The notes below the pieces were generated by a model. It was not told where the DNA came from and searched no databases. It saw only the letters and a program-made list of their open reading frames with translations. 64,000 nucleotides of DNA, from assembly GCA_021186555.1 (NCBI GenBank), contig JAJKFL010000039.1, positions 23,705,733 to 23,769,732 on the forward strand. Direction: 5' to 3'. The position numbers and the translations under genes were made by a program. This document shows, one piece after another, positions 33,943-49,300 of this stretch (positions are counted from its first letter, which is position 1; every line of letters begins with the position of its first letter). The stretch is from Reticulitermes speratus (taxonomy: Eukaryota > Arthropoda > Insecta > Blattodea > Rhinotermitidae).

Positions 33943-34323
33943 TCATGTAGTCAGTTCTGTCTTTATTTCTACATTACTGTGACTGCTGTTGTTGGCTTCT
34001 TGATCATTATGCTCACTGCTCCCATTAGGAGGTGCTGGCTCTCCACCAGCTGAACTTGGACTATTTGTTCCATTATCCGCTGCTGCCGGTCCTGAAACTA
34101 AATTTGCTATGAACTCCTCGTTGCCACCAGCTATCTTGGTAAGAACTGATAATGAATCCCTCACTGCATGATATATGATGTTCTTGATCTGCAATTTGTC
34201 CTCATGGTTGGTATGTGTGTCTGAGAGCTCTCGGAACTCTTGTGTTAGATGGAAGCAATGTGAAACATTCTCTGGAGAAACAAAGTCCTCAGCCACCTTT
34301 ATACAGTTATGCAAATTGCGTAC
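33943..34323 (-). CDS. KDM3: KDM3 terminal exon
   Basis: Encodes [18 protein letters not shown] and the [18 protein letters not shown] end of the JmjC fold. An acidic/Asn/Ser-rich tail of about 60 residues, longer than the vertebrate C-terminus, follows, then the stop at 33943-33945. The tail ends in VEIKTEL, a SUMO-site-like sequence. The acceptor is CACAG|GTA, phase 0. Confidence 0.92.
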   Translation of the reverse strand, partial: VRNLHNCIKVAEDFVSPENVSHCFHLTQEFRELSDTHTNHEDKLQIKNIIYHAVRDSLSVLTKIAGGNEEFIANLVSGPAAADNGTNSPSSAGGEPAPPNGSSEHNDQEANNSSHSNVEIKTELTT

Positions 34324-37300
34324 CTGTGAAGAAAATTCATAAATATCTGATCATAAATCAAGTAAATTTAATGAGTAATATAATATGAATCAAAAGGTAC
34401 TCCAGTTTAGAGTACAGCACTTGCTGATGTGTTCTCTGGATTTTGCATTCCTTACTGTTTTCTGTGCAAATTTTCCACACGAAATACATCTTGAAAAATA
34501 GGGCCACACCCACATCACAAGTAATCACATATGCTCCACAGTGCTATATGATGATTCTATACATATGCTGATGGCCTTACATACTTCACTTGGGTCACTC
34601 AAACCTGCGGTCATCTTCACGTGCCAATACCAACCAACAATTCGCAATGCAAGTACCAAGTTATTAACCCCAAATAAGCCTACTATAAACAAACCTCATA
34701 TACTATTAAATGCCTAGTGTGATCTGCAGAAGACCACAGCAGACAAGAATTTACAGGGCTGCATAACAGTGACCATAACGCACTGGCAGTAGGCAACGTT
34801 CCAACATTTTGAGCAGCAAACTGCACATTGCATATTTATAACATGCAGCTTCAAAGGGCTAATAGCAATTCTCTGCTCTTCCAGATTTTGGACAAATGGA
34901 ACATAAAATGTTCCAGTGAAAATCTGACATAATGAGTACAGCCTATGATAAGAATTTCATCTCAGTGAGCATCATATTGTCAGATGCCACATAATTACAT
35001 TCAACACAGCAATATTAATCACATTTAACAGTAATAGTATTTTGCTGTCATGAATGTTTTTCTCTCATTTATGAAAACTACATATAGCAATTTGGCAACA
35101 CAACTTCTTAACCTGTTCTTTACTGGCAACACATCACTCACATTTTGACACATAAAACACACACAAGCACGGACAAACATAGGATGAATAAGACCTGTCT
35201 CCATCACAAGCATATACAATACTTGTTGGAGGCACATACAAAGAAGCACAAAGCTTGCACCTACACAGGTCGGATGGGGGTGGGTGGGTTGTTGTTGTTG
35301 TTGTTGTTGTCGTCGTCATCATCGTTACTGCTGCTGCGTCGCGCTATGAACTGGCTCAAAAAGCATTACCTTCCATACAAATCTTTTCAGGTACCACAAT
35401 AACAGACTTACTTCTGCTATCATCCTACAATGATTTAAGAGAGACTCCTTTCTAAATCATCTAGGTAGGCAACTGTATTCCTGAATGTATAGAAATAAAA
35501 AAAATACATGCTGAATAAGTTTCAGTGCACGTGGTTACAAAGAACTTTGAATTGTTTACACAACTGTTCCAAGATACAATGCCATTATAACGAAGCTACA
35601 AACGTTTATTCCAGTGCAGAAAATGTAAGAAAACATCTTCAAGATCCTCTATACCAAATCTGATGTCTATACAACTAGTGGTATAGAAGGAATGTAAATG
35701 TTTGACTGTAAATGATGTAGTTGTCAATGCAGCCCCTTAGAGGCAGTTTCAGATGACAGGAGGATCTGGAACTATACAGACACACAAACCCCATGAGTGA
35801 GAGGCCAGAAAATTTGAACATCCTTAACAACGCTACGAATTTAAACCCAATCTGTTCATAATCATGGCTGAAATTCCCTAGCAACCAATTCACAGCAACT
35901 TTTTGCTATCGTGCAACAAAGTGCGGATTGCACAGAAAAGATTCTCAAATCCAGGGTCACAAAACCCTTGCCATGGGTCATGAACTCCCACAACAACCAA
36001 CTAAGTTTCATGGCTTAAATGCGGTGTTGGGTAGGTGCAGTTTGGGATGCAGCTATGCGGTTCTCTAAGTAATGCAAGTCATACCTAACTCGCAACTCCC
36101 CTACATTTCTGCAGCTTCTGCAGTCGCAGAGCCGAGTCCTGGATCATACTGGTACCATGTCAGTCACAAGACCAATGTGATTTACAATTTTTGGACATGG
36201 ACACAAGTTTCAGAACCAATGTTGTAAAGTATACTGGTTACAAAACAGGGAACAAAGGCGGCAACCCATCCAGTGATAGTAAGCCAGCACAAAAAACAAA
36301 TCTAACATAAAACACAGACTTTGAATTGTGTCCCCACGTCATTCTGAGACAAGCACAGGCCAGGTAATAGCAAATGCCAAAACCAGTATGTTTACACAAT
36401 GGCTGAGGGGTATCTACCCTTCAGTAGGTTATCTCTATGCAGTAACACCATCTAGTATATGAAGCTGTATTTCAGTACACACAAACTTCACAGTAAACCT
36501 CAAGGGCAATAATATATATGAATAGGTCAGGAGAAGGTTGATCAATTAAAATCACAGCCATACGCAGGAATTTTTCTGCTGAAATTTCAACAAGCTTTAC
36601 ACTATTAAAAGCTGTAACAGGGCAAGAGAAAATGTAAATACTACTGCAATTTCTGCAAAGTATTGCACATATATTACTGAAAGAGGCAGATTGGACAACA
36701 ATGAAATCCTTACATGCTATAATCAATAACTGAAAGTTCTGCAGACAATGAAGAGTCTTGTGTTGCCTGATTTTAGTTCAACTTGGATATCGAAGTCCAA
36801 GGTATTTCACCAGACTGATGCAGAAATTCCAGGGTTCACAATTCCAGACATCAGATGGCCCACGTCACTAAATTTTGTGTGGTGGAGCCTTATATTTGTG
36901 GGTCCTCAGTATGGAACTTGCTTCATGTCACTCCTCTGCCCTAAGAATTTTGAGGTTGCTCCTAGATTTTTCGAAAATCCGTGGACCCGTTGTGTACCAT
37001 TACTTGAACCAAGGTGACAAATGCATTACTTAGTTAATGCTACATAATGAGATTAGAGCTTGTCCAAATGCTTTTTTTACAAACAAACAAACAAACAAAC
37101 AAACAAAAAAAACCAAAAAAAAAAACTCCCAACGCTTCCAAATAATTAAATAAAAGTTCATCTTACAAAAAAAAAAAACCATTTCATTCTCAGGGTACAC
37201 TCCAAAACTAAAGGAAAAGTATGGGCAGATTAAATCTGCAGCACAACCACACAAAAATTTCCAGCTTCCAATCACACAACACAATGAAGCATGCTACTCA

Positions 37301-40300
37301 ACTGAATGGAAGTTCAGAAGATGGCATATGAATGACATTTCCAACTGGCTAAAATTTGGGACTTGGCCTTGAAAATGTCACATTGTTGTGCTACGTGTGG
37401 TTCTAAAATACTGTCCTCCACTATAACCATGTACTATCTTCTGCTGTCAGATTCCTTCCCCCACACGAGGTTCAGAATTACAACAACAACAAAACCCCAC
37501 CACCACTATCCTTTATACAACATTTTCTGATCATGATGTTAAGAAACTGGTGCTGATGATGATGCTTGTCTCTACATTCTCACTGCAAGCCATACTTCAC
37601 CATGGTCACACTGTACTGTCTTTCCACCCACATCTACATCTCCATCTCCAAAAATAACACACAATACAAAACTGCCATATTAAATTATCTCACTGCGTTA
37701 TGGCCTGCAACTGCAACTCACCTGATGTGGTGCTCCTGCAGGAATGAAGACTGAATCACCCAAACACTGGACAATGGCATATCCCTCTACACCATATTCT
37801 TTGTATAACCTCTCTCGAAGTGGGCCATCTAAATACCAGCTCTGATCATGGATAGGGTCATGGTGGGGTTCTAACCGAGCCCCTCTCTCAATAGCTACTT
37901 TGTTTAGCAAGTCACGGATCTTATCTGCATCTCGAGCATTATAAATATGCCAAAGTGCACCTGGCAGCTCTCCTTTTTCACGAACACGTCGCCTTGTTAG
38001 GATATCACATCCTGCTTCATCGATTGCACGAAATGCTTCTGGAACACATCAATAAATACAATGAGTTCCTGTCCCTCTCAGGTCAAGTTCTAGCACACAG
38101 ATTGAAAATTTCCATTATGCAATTTATGATACAAAGGCCACATGAAATTCAAATTTATGATATTAACTTGTTACATTAATCTGACCACTGTCACTGTATC
38201 ATATGAATGATGACACATATATCTACGTGGATAATCATGTACACCACTTCTCTCAAGATACAAGGCAACACTTTAAGTTCAAGTAACTCATGAAAATGTT
38301 GCATTCAAATAAACACATCCTGAAGTGCAGTCACAAGTGTTTTGCTATTGCATCTAATTTAGTGAAATACTGGATTAATGGGGGTGGGGATTTGTCACCA
38401 TGAGGCAAGTAAAGATTATGACCACAGGTGCCATTTGTCTGATTTATACAAGGATACCTGTGTGTGCAAGCAGCAATAGTAAGCAGCTTAGGTCAAGCTG
38501 GCCAGTGTGTGCGCGCGAGCGCAACACACGAACACCTACACCTACACACATGCATCATACATGTAATTCTTCAGAAGAAGAAATGGTGAGCAGAGGGAAC
38601 CACATTTTTGTGTTGGAAAAAAAAAAAAAAAATTAACTCCAGCTAGAAGAAACTGAACACAATTTGTATTCCTGACAACAGCATACCTTTGATATGTTCC
38701 TCATTATCTGCATCCTTTGCAATTCCCACATATACCATGACATTCACTGCATCTGAAATATCAAGGTGTAAATTTGTTGTACCCTTTGTAGGGTAAAGGG
38801 CAGAGCCATAGGCATTGTACATCTTTGGTCCAAGATCTGGACGCACAAAACATTCAGGTAGGCGACTTGCAAGATTCAGGCGTCCTGTCCGATGAGTATA
38901 TTCTGCTAAAGGCAACGCTCTCATCAGGTCACTGAATCGAGATGGCAGCATCTCTGCAAAATCTTCACCTGGAAATATAACAAATATTTTAAGTTCTTTT
39001 CTGTACTTTCCTTTCTTTTTTGCCACAAGTAAAGAAAATACCTATGGGTACTAACAAGATGTTTTTGCATATTTGAAACTTCCATTCTGTACCCAGCAAC
39101 CTGCAAACAGACTAAATTACATACTGAAAGAAGATGACAGCATTTTTTATGTTTTCACTTTCAGGACATGAACTTAATAGATCACAAGCAGAGATGTAAT
39201 AAAACTAGCCTGAAACACATTTTGTGTTATGATGCTGTTAATCAGCCAGTGAAAATCATAAATGGCACACTTACACTGGTGTGCTGCATAATTAACATAT
39301 CGCTGTCAGATTTTAAATGCAAACCTCACATAAAATATCTTGTGTATACAGCTTAAGCACAGAGACTTTACACAATCAGAACACAGAATCATGTTTCAAA
39401 AATTCCAGAAAAGAAAAATACAAAAACTTTCTATCATTAGTGAACTATGAGGGTAAAGTGCCTTGCATAAAAGCCTTCATGGTGCATCATAGTTTCATCC
39501 AAATCACACACAAATCTGGTTTCCTTCTGTAACATTCTGATAGGTATTTACCACCTCTGGTCACAGGGAGCTTTCTTTCAGTGATCTGTTTCATGTGTTA
39601 CATTAATTGTACGAAGGAAGGGAAAAGTCTGATCTAGCACTTTAGTAATCATGTACCTGGTGGCCAATCCTTCAGTTTCAGCAGCATGGGATTCCCTCTA
39701 TCATCCTTCAGACGACGAGAAAAATGTTCAAATCCTTCCCAAAACTTTCGCATTGGTTGATTTGGCACCAAGTTACCAGTCATACAGTTTATTAAGTCAT
39801 TCTTGTCCTCACCAAAGTCACAGGCAAATGAATCTGGATGCCACAAGCTCATGTCCAGGTGTTTTGTTACATCAGATACTATCACAGGTTGTCCACGTTT
39901 CCACTGATCCTGCAAGCAGGCAATCACCCAATGTCTTACCACTAAAACCATGCATGAAAAAACTGTGTAGCAGCTTCATATCTAACATTCAGTGACTTCC
40001 TGTTTAATAACAATATATCTCATCTAACATATCCTGTATTATCAACAACACTAGCACACAATGCCACACCCTCAAATTCCAGATGTACATACAATTTTAC
40101 ATAAATGTTTAGAATTTAATAAGTTAATAAAACAGAGAAAAAGCAAAATCGCACACTGAAAAATTATCAACAAGTAGGTCTCATGCAATAAGCCACAAGC
40201 TTCTGGAATATGAAGCTCCTATCCTTAAAACTTCTGCAACATTTGTTACCACCAATGTATGTATCTGGGCTTTGTTAGTTTCACTATGGCAGGAAGTTTT

Positions 40301-43300
40301 CTTGGAAAGGGGAACTGATGCTTATTGTTTCTGTTTGGTTTCTAAATCAACTTCCAATATTACAAGTGCAGAGTTACAGAAAATAAACTGTAGTTATTAC
40401 ATTCTTAAACACAGAGAATCAAGTGAAACTGCATTTTTAAGAATGAACCTTTGTCACCCTACATGACCATAAGCTGGTCTGTGTGGAAATTCAAATTTCC
40501 ATGCTAAGCAAGAAAAACTCCAGCCAGCACATAATACATTTGGCTTTTAAATGTCTGCTAAAGGTTAATCCACCTGCAGGCAAATAAAGTTTTGAAATAA
40601 CCAAATATTCATAGACACAACTTTTATTTAAAAATTACTTTCATAACTGCTCATTTCCAATTATTACCACATGCAAATTAATATCAGACAAGCTTTTTCA
40701 TATCTGGGCAACTGAAAACACAAGGGTCATCTTGTGCCCAAATACTTAGAAAATACAATACTGGAATGAATATTTTCATGTCTGCTGTAGCATTCTGCAG
40801 GTAAAGCCATTTGATTAGCATCCTGTAATTTCAATGCATACTGTGTAGCACAGTTTTATACAATAAAGCTTTCAGTGATCCAATGTTAATAATGTTCATT
40901 CTGTTTTGGGGTTCCCTGCATTCTGTGGCAGTGGTTCGCATTCCTGACATTTCAGAGGAGAGGTTCTGCTTCCATCTTCTGACTCAAGGTGAGAGGTGGG
41001 TGGGGGGGAAAGGACAGAGGTGTTTTGCTTAGAGAGGCAGGTAACTATCTACAGAATCAGGATACCCCTCAAGATAGGTATGCGTCCTGCAGCACATGCT
41101 GCATACTAAACCCAAGACAAATTGCAGGTATCTTGCTAGGGCAACCAGATCTCAAACTTAATAACCAGGGTATAGTCAGCATGGTACTTACTGAATCAAC
41201 ATGCTTCCCTCAAAAAATCTGCAGCCTGCAGTTTATCAATCTGCATTACAAGGGGTTAAGTCCATTTTTCAGTATATCAATCTATTAAATTCAAAATGTC
41301 AAGGTGGAGGTTATTATGACAGCATTTTGAAAATTACTTTCAATTTCATGCATTCAGTACAAGGTGTTACTTGCTGCCAAAATCACAGGGCAACAGTTTA
41401 AATACTCTGACCCAGCAAACATTGCAGAATCTCTCTATCTATTATCCACTGTGGTATACATACTGCTAAGCCCTACATAAGAAGATCCTGGCAATTTCAA
41501 GGTTCAGACACTTTCACAGGGTTATGTCATTTACCCCCAGGAATGTGAGTACAGTATTTTTGATTCAGACTGAGAGGTTAACAGTACCAAAATAAAACTT
41601 TGGAAATTGAATACCACCCCCCTAACCACCGTGGCTAACGAAGCTGTAGGACCCGTCGACTGACAAGAACTGCGGGCAACACAATATATCCTATGTGTGT
41701 GCCCCGAACTCAAACTGATTCCACACCCTCATCCAGATGAGCACAGGCAAGGAAACTGAATACAAAATATACTTGAAGGCAACAGTGCACAAATTCTGCA
41801 TTCCACATTGCCAGGGCAACTAAATTTTGTATGGCGGTGCCCAATATTTGTGGGTCCTCCGGATCGAACTAGCTTCACGTCACCCTTGTTTCGAGGTGGC
41901 TCCTAAATTTTGGGAACATTTTTGGACCCTTGCTTGAAATCATTAATACTACATGCAGCCTGGAATAAAGCTACCTCAAAACAGTTATCATTTTCATTAT
42001 CCACCACTGCCATCCACATCTGTATTAACAAACCAAATGGAAAGGGGGGGGGAAAATTCAGACCTGGAATATGCGATAATTTCCTTCACAATTGGGATCA
42101 TTCAGTCTCAGCAGTTTGCCATCACACAGCCACGAATGAGGAACATCTGGATACAAGATCTTGCTCTCTGTCAGTGTCATGATGCGAATGGGTAGTGGCT
42201 CTCGACCCTTTTGTGCCCAGTTGTACCGTCGTACAAAGTGCTTCAGTTCTACAGGAGGCTTCCCTTCCATCGAAACAGAGCTGCCACGACGATCCTCCTT
42301 CTGTACACTGTGCTCAATAACACTTGAAATAACCTCATCAAGGGTATCCAATCTTGACTTTTTTAAGCCCTTAACTGAGGCCACAGAAGTTGCTGATGAT
42401 ACAGAAGGACTTGCACTGGAAGATGTACCACTGCTGTTTGTGCCACTGTTCATTCCACTGCTGTTCACATTGTTATTAGCACTGCTGCTAACATTGTTAC
42501 TGTTCAGACCACCAGATGGTGAACTAGTCGAGTTGTTGGCTGGAGAAGCTGATCGGCTCCCACTACCATTGGGTTTGTGTGAAGGACGGATCAATAGCTC
42601 CCGAAGTGTTGAGTAGTTACCATCCTTATCTTCATCAGAGTCACTGCTACTTCCACCAGAGTCCTTTAAACAACACATACAGGGTGACTCAAAATAAGTA
42701 CAACATACTTTCAAGTTAATTTATACAAAATAAAACTAGGTATCATGGTGAGAATGGTCCAATATATATTAGATGGGTACAAAGTTATTTTCCATGTGAA
42801 ATACAAGGGGCATATGTGACGTTCAACAACTCAAGTTCAGGCAACTTGGCCCAAATACTCTCTTCAGTACCCTGTTCAACATCTTCAATCTGTATATCTC
42901 ACAATGTGACATTCCAAGTTTCACACACCACAATGACAACACTGCCAATCATATATTATTACATTTAAGACAATCATACGTATCTCTTGTAGTAAGTCTT
43001 CTGCTATTGCTAACTTAATTTCATGGTAATTTCTGATCCTACATTTTTAACCATTGCAATCCCATGTTAATAACATATGTACTGAGCACTTACTATACAT
43101 CCATCTGTTGCAAGAACACACTCATAGATATTCAACAGCTATGATATTTTAGTCCACACCTGACAGCACCCACTTCAGCTGACTGTTCTGCTTGATAATA
43201 TTTTCCTGTGTCAAAGGCATAAATACGCATTCCTGCTCCAAAAGAAGTTAAAGGGCTACAGCTGAGGATTAAAAAATACTAGAAAACACAGGCTTAAGCA

Positions 43301-46300
43301 GCTGGTAAGACAAGTTAGAAGAGGTGCCATCTCAACGCAGTTAAAACAACTAAATCCAACGGTTAACTGTAAGTTCACAGTTCTGCATGTTATCAATGAG
43401 CACTTCCCTGTGTGCATCATTTCATACAGTGAATAAGGAATACAATCCCCCACCTAATCACATGGTGGGGGGGCAAGGACTTGGTGATCAAAGAGGTGAT
43501 AATCAATAGCTCTGCCTTCTTCTTCTTGACCTCATATGCCTCCTCTTCCATGTTGTACAGAATCATCCACTTCTTGCAATTTTCAAACCACCCTTCTCCT
43601 CACCCCCAGGCACACTGAAGTAGTTGCTTATACACACTGCCTTCTCCCACACACATTAACACCACATACTGACAACCCTTTCTGTATGTCACCTTCTAAC
43701 CATACCTGTAAGGCCCTTTCCATCCTTTCCAACAAGTGGTCATAATGACATACAGAAAAAGCTTTCCCATTCAGTAAAACACTAGCCGTAACCCTTTCCT
43801 TCATTTTTCAAGATGTAATGACATGCCACTGCAGCAATGCTTGTTCCCCTCTCCAACCTATCCAGTACCTTCATGTCCTCATACAGAGACATCACTATCC
43901 TTTCATTTTTAGCCTTAGGCTCATCAGCATATACATCACCCTTTACAGGCATAATTAAAACTCAAGGGCAACAATTACTCCCAAAATTGTAACAAGCACA
44001 TTCCAAGTACATTCTGTATCACATGATACCTACATAAAAGCCCATTCACAATCTTATGGCAATGTGTAAAGAACAAATTTCAGTTGCACAACTTGGACTT
44101 GTCCACAGAATGTATTACAGGGGCAACCAGTTAGTTGATGCAAGCATACTGGTACTGTCTAAAATAGGAAACTAGAAATATCCATATGCAAGGATGGGAA
44201 ATAGTGAACAATATATGGAAGTGCATGTCAGAAGACGCATTAAATGGAATAAAAATAATGCACTGAGGTACAAACATCATTACATACAAAAAAGGACCCT
44301 GCTGCAGGCCTATTGTTTCTACCTCTAACTGCCCATGCTATCCACCCCCACCCCCCCACCCCCCGGACTCCTCTCACACACCAGGCTGCAACCTACCCAG
44401 TTGCTATAACATTGTGATCTGACTACACTTAACAAGACAAGCAGGTTGATGTAGTCTCCTGTGTACTACTATGAAAATGTGACCACAGATGACAGAAACT
44501 GCAACGTGCAAATGTGGTGGGGCCTGCTATATTAAAGTTCTCAATCTCATGAAGTTACAAAAGAAATACGAAATTATTAATTTCACTTTGTACCAATCAC
44601 TTGGGAATACCAACTACATAGCACCTCCAACAACTTGTCAAAGTATGGAGGTACATATTTCATCTTTAGCAGCAGCTTATATCTTATGGAACACTGCTCT
44701 GTGAGTATAAGGATTCTGATACACAACACTGATAAAAGGAGAATCGCCATGAAGTTTTCACAACACTCAAAACTTTTGCACCTGTGACTGACCACTGAAC
44801 ACTACCATGTATGAAAATGACACACCGTAACCTGTCATACAAGCAGCAGAAACAATGCATTGCCAAACTCTAAAAGGACAGACACACATCAGGGTGTGAC
44901 AATGTGTGAACCTGATGCAACACATTTTGGAGAGAAAATATGCAGCTGCTTCAATCTGTCACATAGTATGTAGTAGTAGCAGCAGTCTGCACTAATGACA
45001 CGTTAAAAGAGGAACATTAACATCTTCACTTCCCTACACTTATCTGCATATAAATAATATAAATAAATAATTGCTGACCTACCAATCAATGTCAAATAAC
45101 TTTGCCACAACCCCTGCATAAATAGACATGCTGCCCCTGCTTGTCATAGCCCACCCTACAATGTTTTTGAATTCCATCAATTACCTCACATGGTTTCTTG
45201 TCCTCACTGGACAGAGCAACATCAGCCAACCAGTTAAGGGGGAATTCTGGTCTTCCTGCTTCACAACACCTCCATTGGCTGCCACATTCTTCTTCTCCTT
45301 GTCTGATCCTTCAGTATCCTTTTCTCTCTTTTCCTGCTTGATTATGCCATTCAGCGGTTCATTCTTGAAGATTTTCAACAAATCCTGACCAAAACACAAC
45401 AAAGAGAACCACAGTTTATTTAAAAGTAAGCATGTAGTAAACATGATTACCTACCACCATCGGTACATGCATTTCAAAGAATACAAAATCAACAAACCAA
45501 GTGTTAATTGAAGTGGGATAAAGATGAGAACTTCAGTTTGTTATAAGGAAACCTTGTAAGGCAGGCTCAAAACATGAACAGGTGTACAGTCTTCCTTATG
45601 AAGAAAAGTATCATAGCTCTTCAAATAATTGGGAATTGTTTCATGCAACCTGGAATATATTTACTTGAGGGTAAACAGGTGAGACAGTCATGCTCAACTA
45701 AACACTCCAAGACTCTTACAAGGAAGTTCAATTGAAGTTAAGAGGCCTACGGAAATAACATGAATTAGCATAGCTCATTCAATGTAATGACTAGGTTACA
45801 GGCTTCATAACCAGAGAATCGAGGTTCAATTCCCAGCATAGACAGACATTTTCTCATCACACTGTTCAAGACCAGCTGTGGAAATTTTATACCCTCAGCA
45901 ATATTACTATCTGCCTGTGTATTTTTTTCTGTTCTTTACACATAGACCTACCATGTTGCAAAGAAGTTTTATTCTCAAAGCATGATTCTTGGGATGTTCT
46001 GATGTCTGTTTAGTTCTGAGTTTGGTTTTGTTGCTTTATTTATTTATTTTTTTTTATATAATTTCATTTCAAACATTTTCTATCCTCTTGGGTTCTTCGA
46101 GAAACCCACAATAATGAAAAATATCCAAAATGAGTTATACTTAATTTTGTTTTGGTCCACATTTTTTGGTGCAAGAACCAACCTGTCACCTGTGGGCAAG
46201 GAGCCCTTCCCCAGGGACAGTAACCACTAAAGCTGACCAGCCACCTCCACCTACTGCTGAATGTGTGCAGATACCCTCCACTCTCCCACACCTCTTCATG

Positions 46301-49300
46301 GTAAGGGGCTTAACTTAGTAAGATATCTGTCACACTCCCTACTCTGACTTATGCACGCAGTTTTCCTTAAATAGGCGTATCAACAGAAGGCAAACAGCAC
46401 TAAATATATATGAATTCTTACCAAATGATTTTGGAGGTAGGTGCAGCAATTATGAAAGTCTTCTATATGACACAAATCAACAGAGGCACGACTTGAACTT
46501 CATATGTTCATAATGAAAATATATGTAGTGAAGCCCGAAAGCTATGTTTCTCAAGGGACCGTTACAATGAATGTAAAATCAAGGGAAGAGTATACTCAAA
46601 GAAATGAAAACCAGTGCTACTGAAATTATAATGTACATTCAAATAAATTCTCTATCAGCATGTTACAAGGCTCAAATCATCCATTCACATATACAACACG
46701 CATGGTGCAAAAAAGTTCATACAATTTAGACTGTGACTGGTTGACTTCACTATTGCCATCTATAAGGAAGTAAACACACTAGTGAACTGCAGAATGTAAA
46801 CAGATGTCTTTACCAAGTAAGGAAGGATACATGCCAAGTTTCTCAAGTGGACAGGCAGCAGCTTCCAGAGTGCATGGCTCTGCACTCATGACTTGACCTT
46901 GAAGCCACAGAACAGTATGCATACCCACAAACAATACAGCTAGGAACATTTACATGAAAATAATTTTTCCCCTGATATCAAATTTAGAGAACTTAAAAAA
47001 AAAGCAACAGGCCAATTTATGCTCAATCTGAAGCTACACTAAAAAAAAAACAGATAGCACAAACATATACCAGGAAATTTTAATGTTGTTCTTATGGCTA
47101 AAGTGCACAGAACTGAGGAAAACCTAGGTTCAAGGAATGTTACAATCCACATTTCACTGCAGTCAGCCAACCAGAAGCACAGTCTGGGAGGCACAGGTTT
47201 CAGATTTTTCACTTGTGATGGTACCATAGTATGCATATCCAAAAAATTATGGGTACAGCTGCATAAAAGTTAAATAAGCCCCCTGACCTCACCTTTCAGG
47301 GCATGACAAGAAACAGAAAACTTTAAACCAGGACTGAAATGTATAATATTAAGTGGAAATTACCTTACAGATACCATTTGTTGACTTGAGTGGATTCTCT
47401 TTGCTCACTGGGCAACCACAGTACTGAGGAATGCAGCAAAGTGCTCGTACATCATGAACTTTCTTTCCCAGCTGGAGAAGAGAATCTCCTGCAATTATCT
47501 GGGTCAACATTAACTTTTCTTGTTCATGAGCTTGTCTGTTTGTACAAAAAAGCCATGAAAACTCATCTCGATCCTTCCCTGCTTCACCCCAAATCTTGAT
47601 TGAACCATTCTTTCGACCCTAAAAACAAAGGAGAAATTGAATGTTTATACTGAAACCTGTATGATCAAAATTAATAAAATGCAAAACAGGGCAGCTCATG
47701 TTAGTGCAACGCATGTTACTCTAATACTATCTTGCCATGCATCAGACGGGTAAAAAGCTCATTCAAGACATCAGGTTTAGTCAGTTTACAGTCTCATCAT
47801 ATGCAGGCTTGGGAATTATTCTGTGCAACTACAAGCATCAGTTATTTCACACTCCTCAATATTTTCACACACTTAAAATAATGAAGGATTTAAAATTTCT
47901 CACGCCCCGGGTCACCTGTGTATAATGACGTATTAAGTGGTAACATTCCCAGTATTTGGACTGTATCCTTTCTAATTCATCACTCACTTATCACCCCACC
48001 ACTTAATGCTGTAGTCTGAGACACCATGATTATTAAGCCGTAAATAAATAACATTTGCAAATTCATACAGAAACAATTTCTTGTGAAAATTAAAATTCTG
48101 TACAACTGAGGTACCAAAATGGTGTTCATATCTTTCTCAAATATGGACTATATTCCTTTAAAGATGGTTGTTCCTTAAACTCTTAACTCATCAAGCATCC
48201 AATTTCTGTCATCTAGATACAGTCCCTCATCTGGTTGTCCCAATAACTCTTAACTTACTAAGAATTCAATTTCTACTCTCTGGATACGCAACCCCAGTTG
48301 GAACAGACAACGTTTAAAAAGTTCAATACATGCGGTTTCACTGTCTCAAAAACAAACGACACAAGGTACAACAGAGACAATACACTGTCAAACTTCCATG
48401 CCATGGAACACTTTCTAACATGTGACAAACACTAACCTTGTAACAATCAATGCAGACAACAAACCCACATTTACTACACGCCCAGTGGAAGTTGAACAGG
48501 GTGGTCTCACATACATCACACATTTCCCGAACACCCTGAACTACCCTCTTCCAGGCAATGGTTTTCTCTGAAATTTAAAGAATCCATCAGACCACAGCAA
48601 ATCACTCACATGTCAAAGATTACACATTTCATTCCCTCACACAACAGACCTTCTGACATATGAACAGCTATGGACTCCTTTTCTTGTTCAAGTAAATCAC
48701 AGAACTGATCTCCAACTTGAGTTAAAAGAAATCTTGACATTTCAAGGTCTAGGTCGGCGGGTGGACTGTCGGGCAGTGGAAGCCACAGCTTCAAATCTTC
48801 CTGCAACAAGACATCTCTTCATAACACTACAAAATAATCTACTTGCCTATAAAACAATCACTTTGTTAACCAGAATGAGAACCTACCAAAAGATGGCAGA
48901 ATACAAAAGATACTAATTTGTGTACTACCTCTGAGGCATCCCGATGTGGATCTGAGAACCCTGCAATGGCCAGTTGTCCATTCTTGGTATAGCGCAGGCG
49001 CCTGAAAGCATAGAAGCGGCAGAAAATGTTGGGCATATTCTTGGAACGCTGGTTGGGTGTCCAGCGACACTCACGACATTTGGCCAGCTTGGGTGCTACT
49101 TCATGGCATGGACCATCTTGCAGGAAACTCTCACCAGTCTTCTTCAGCTGACTGACGGGAGGTTTGCGAAAAGGGTTACGCTGTGGAGCTGGAGGATCAC
49201 CTCTGGGCTTCTTCTGCCGTGGTTCCTCACCTCTGTCGTTTTTTGATGATTTTGGCCTGCGCCCCCGCTTCCGGGGCTCCTTGCTTCCTCCACCACCCCC

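Noticed and set aside
42161..42616. 151-codon plus-strand open frame
   Set aside because: Antisense shadow of KDM3 exon 42663-42064; Leu-rich repetition mirrors the Ser/Asn-rich stretch.
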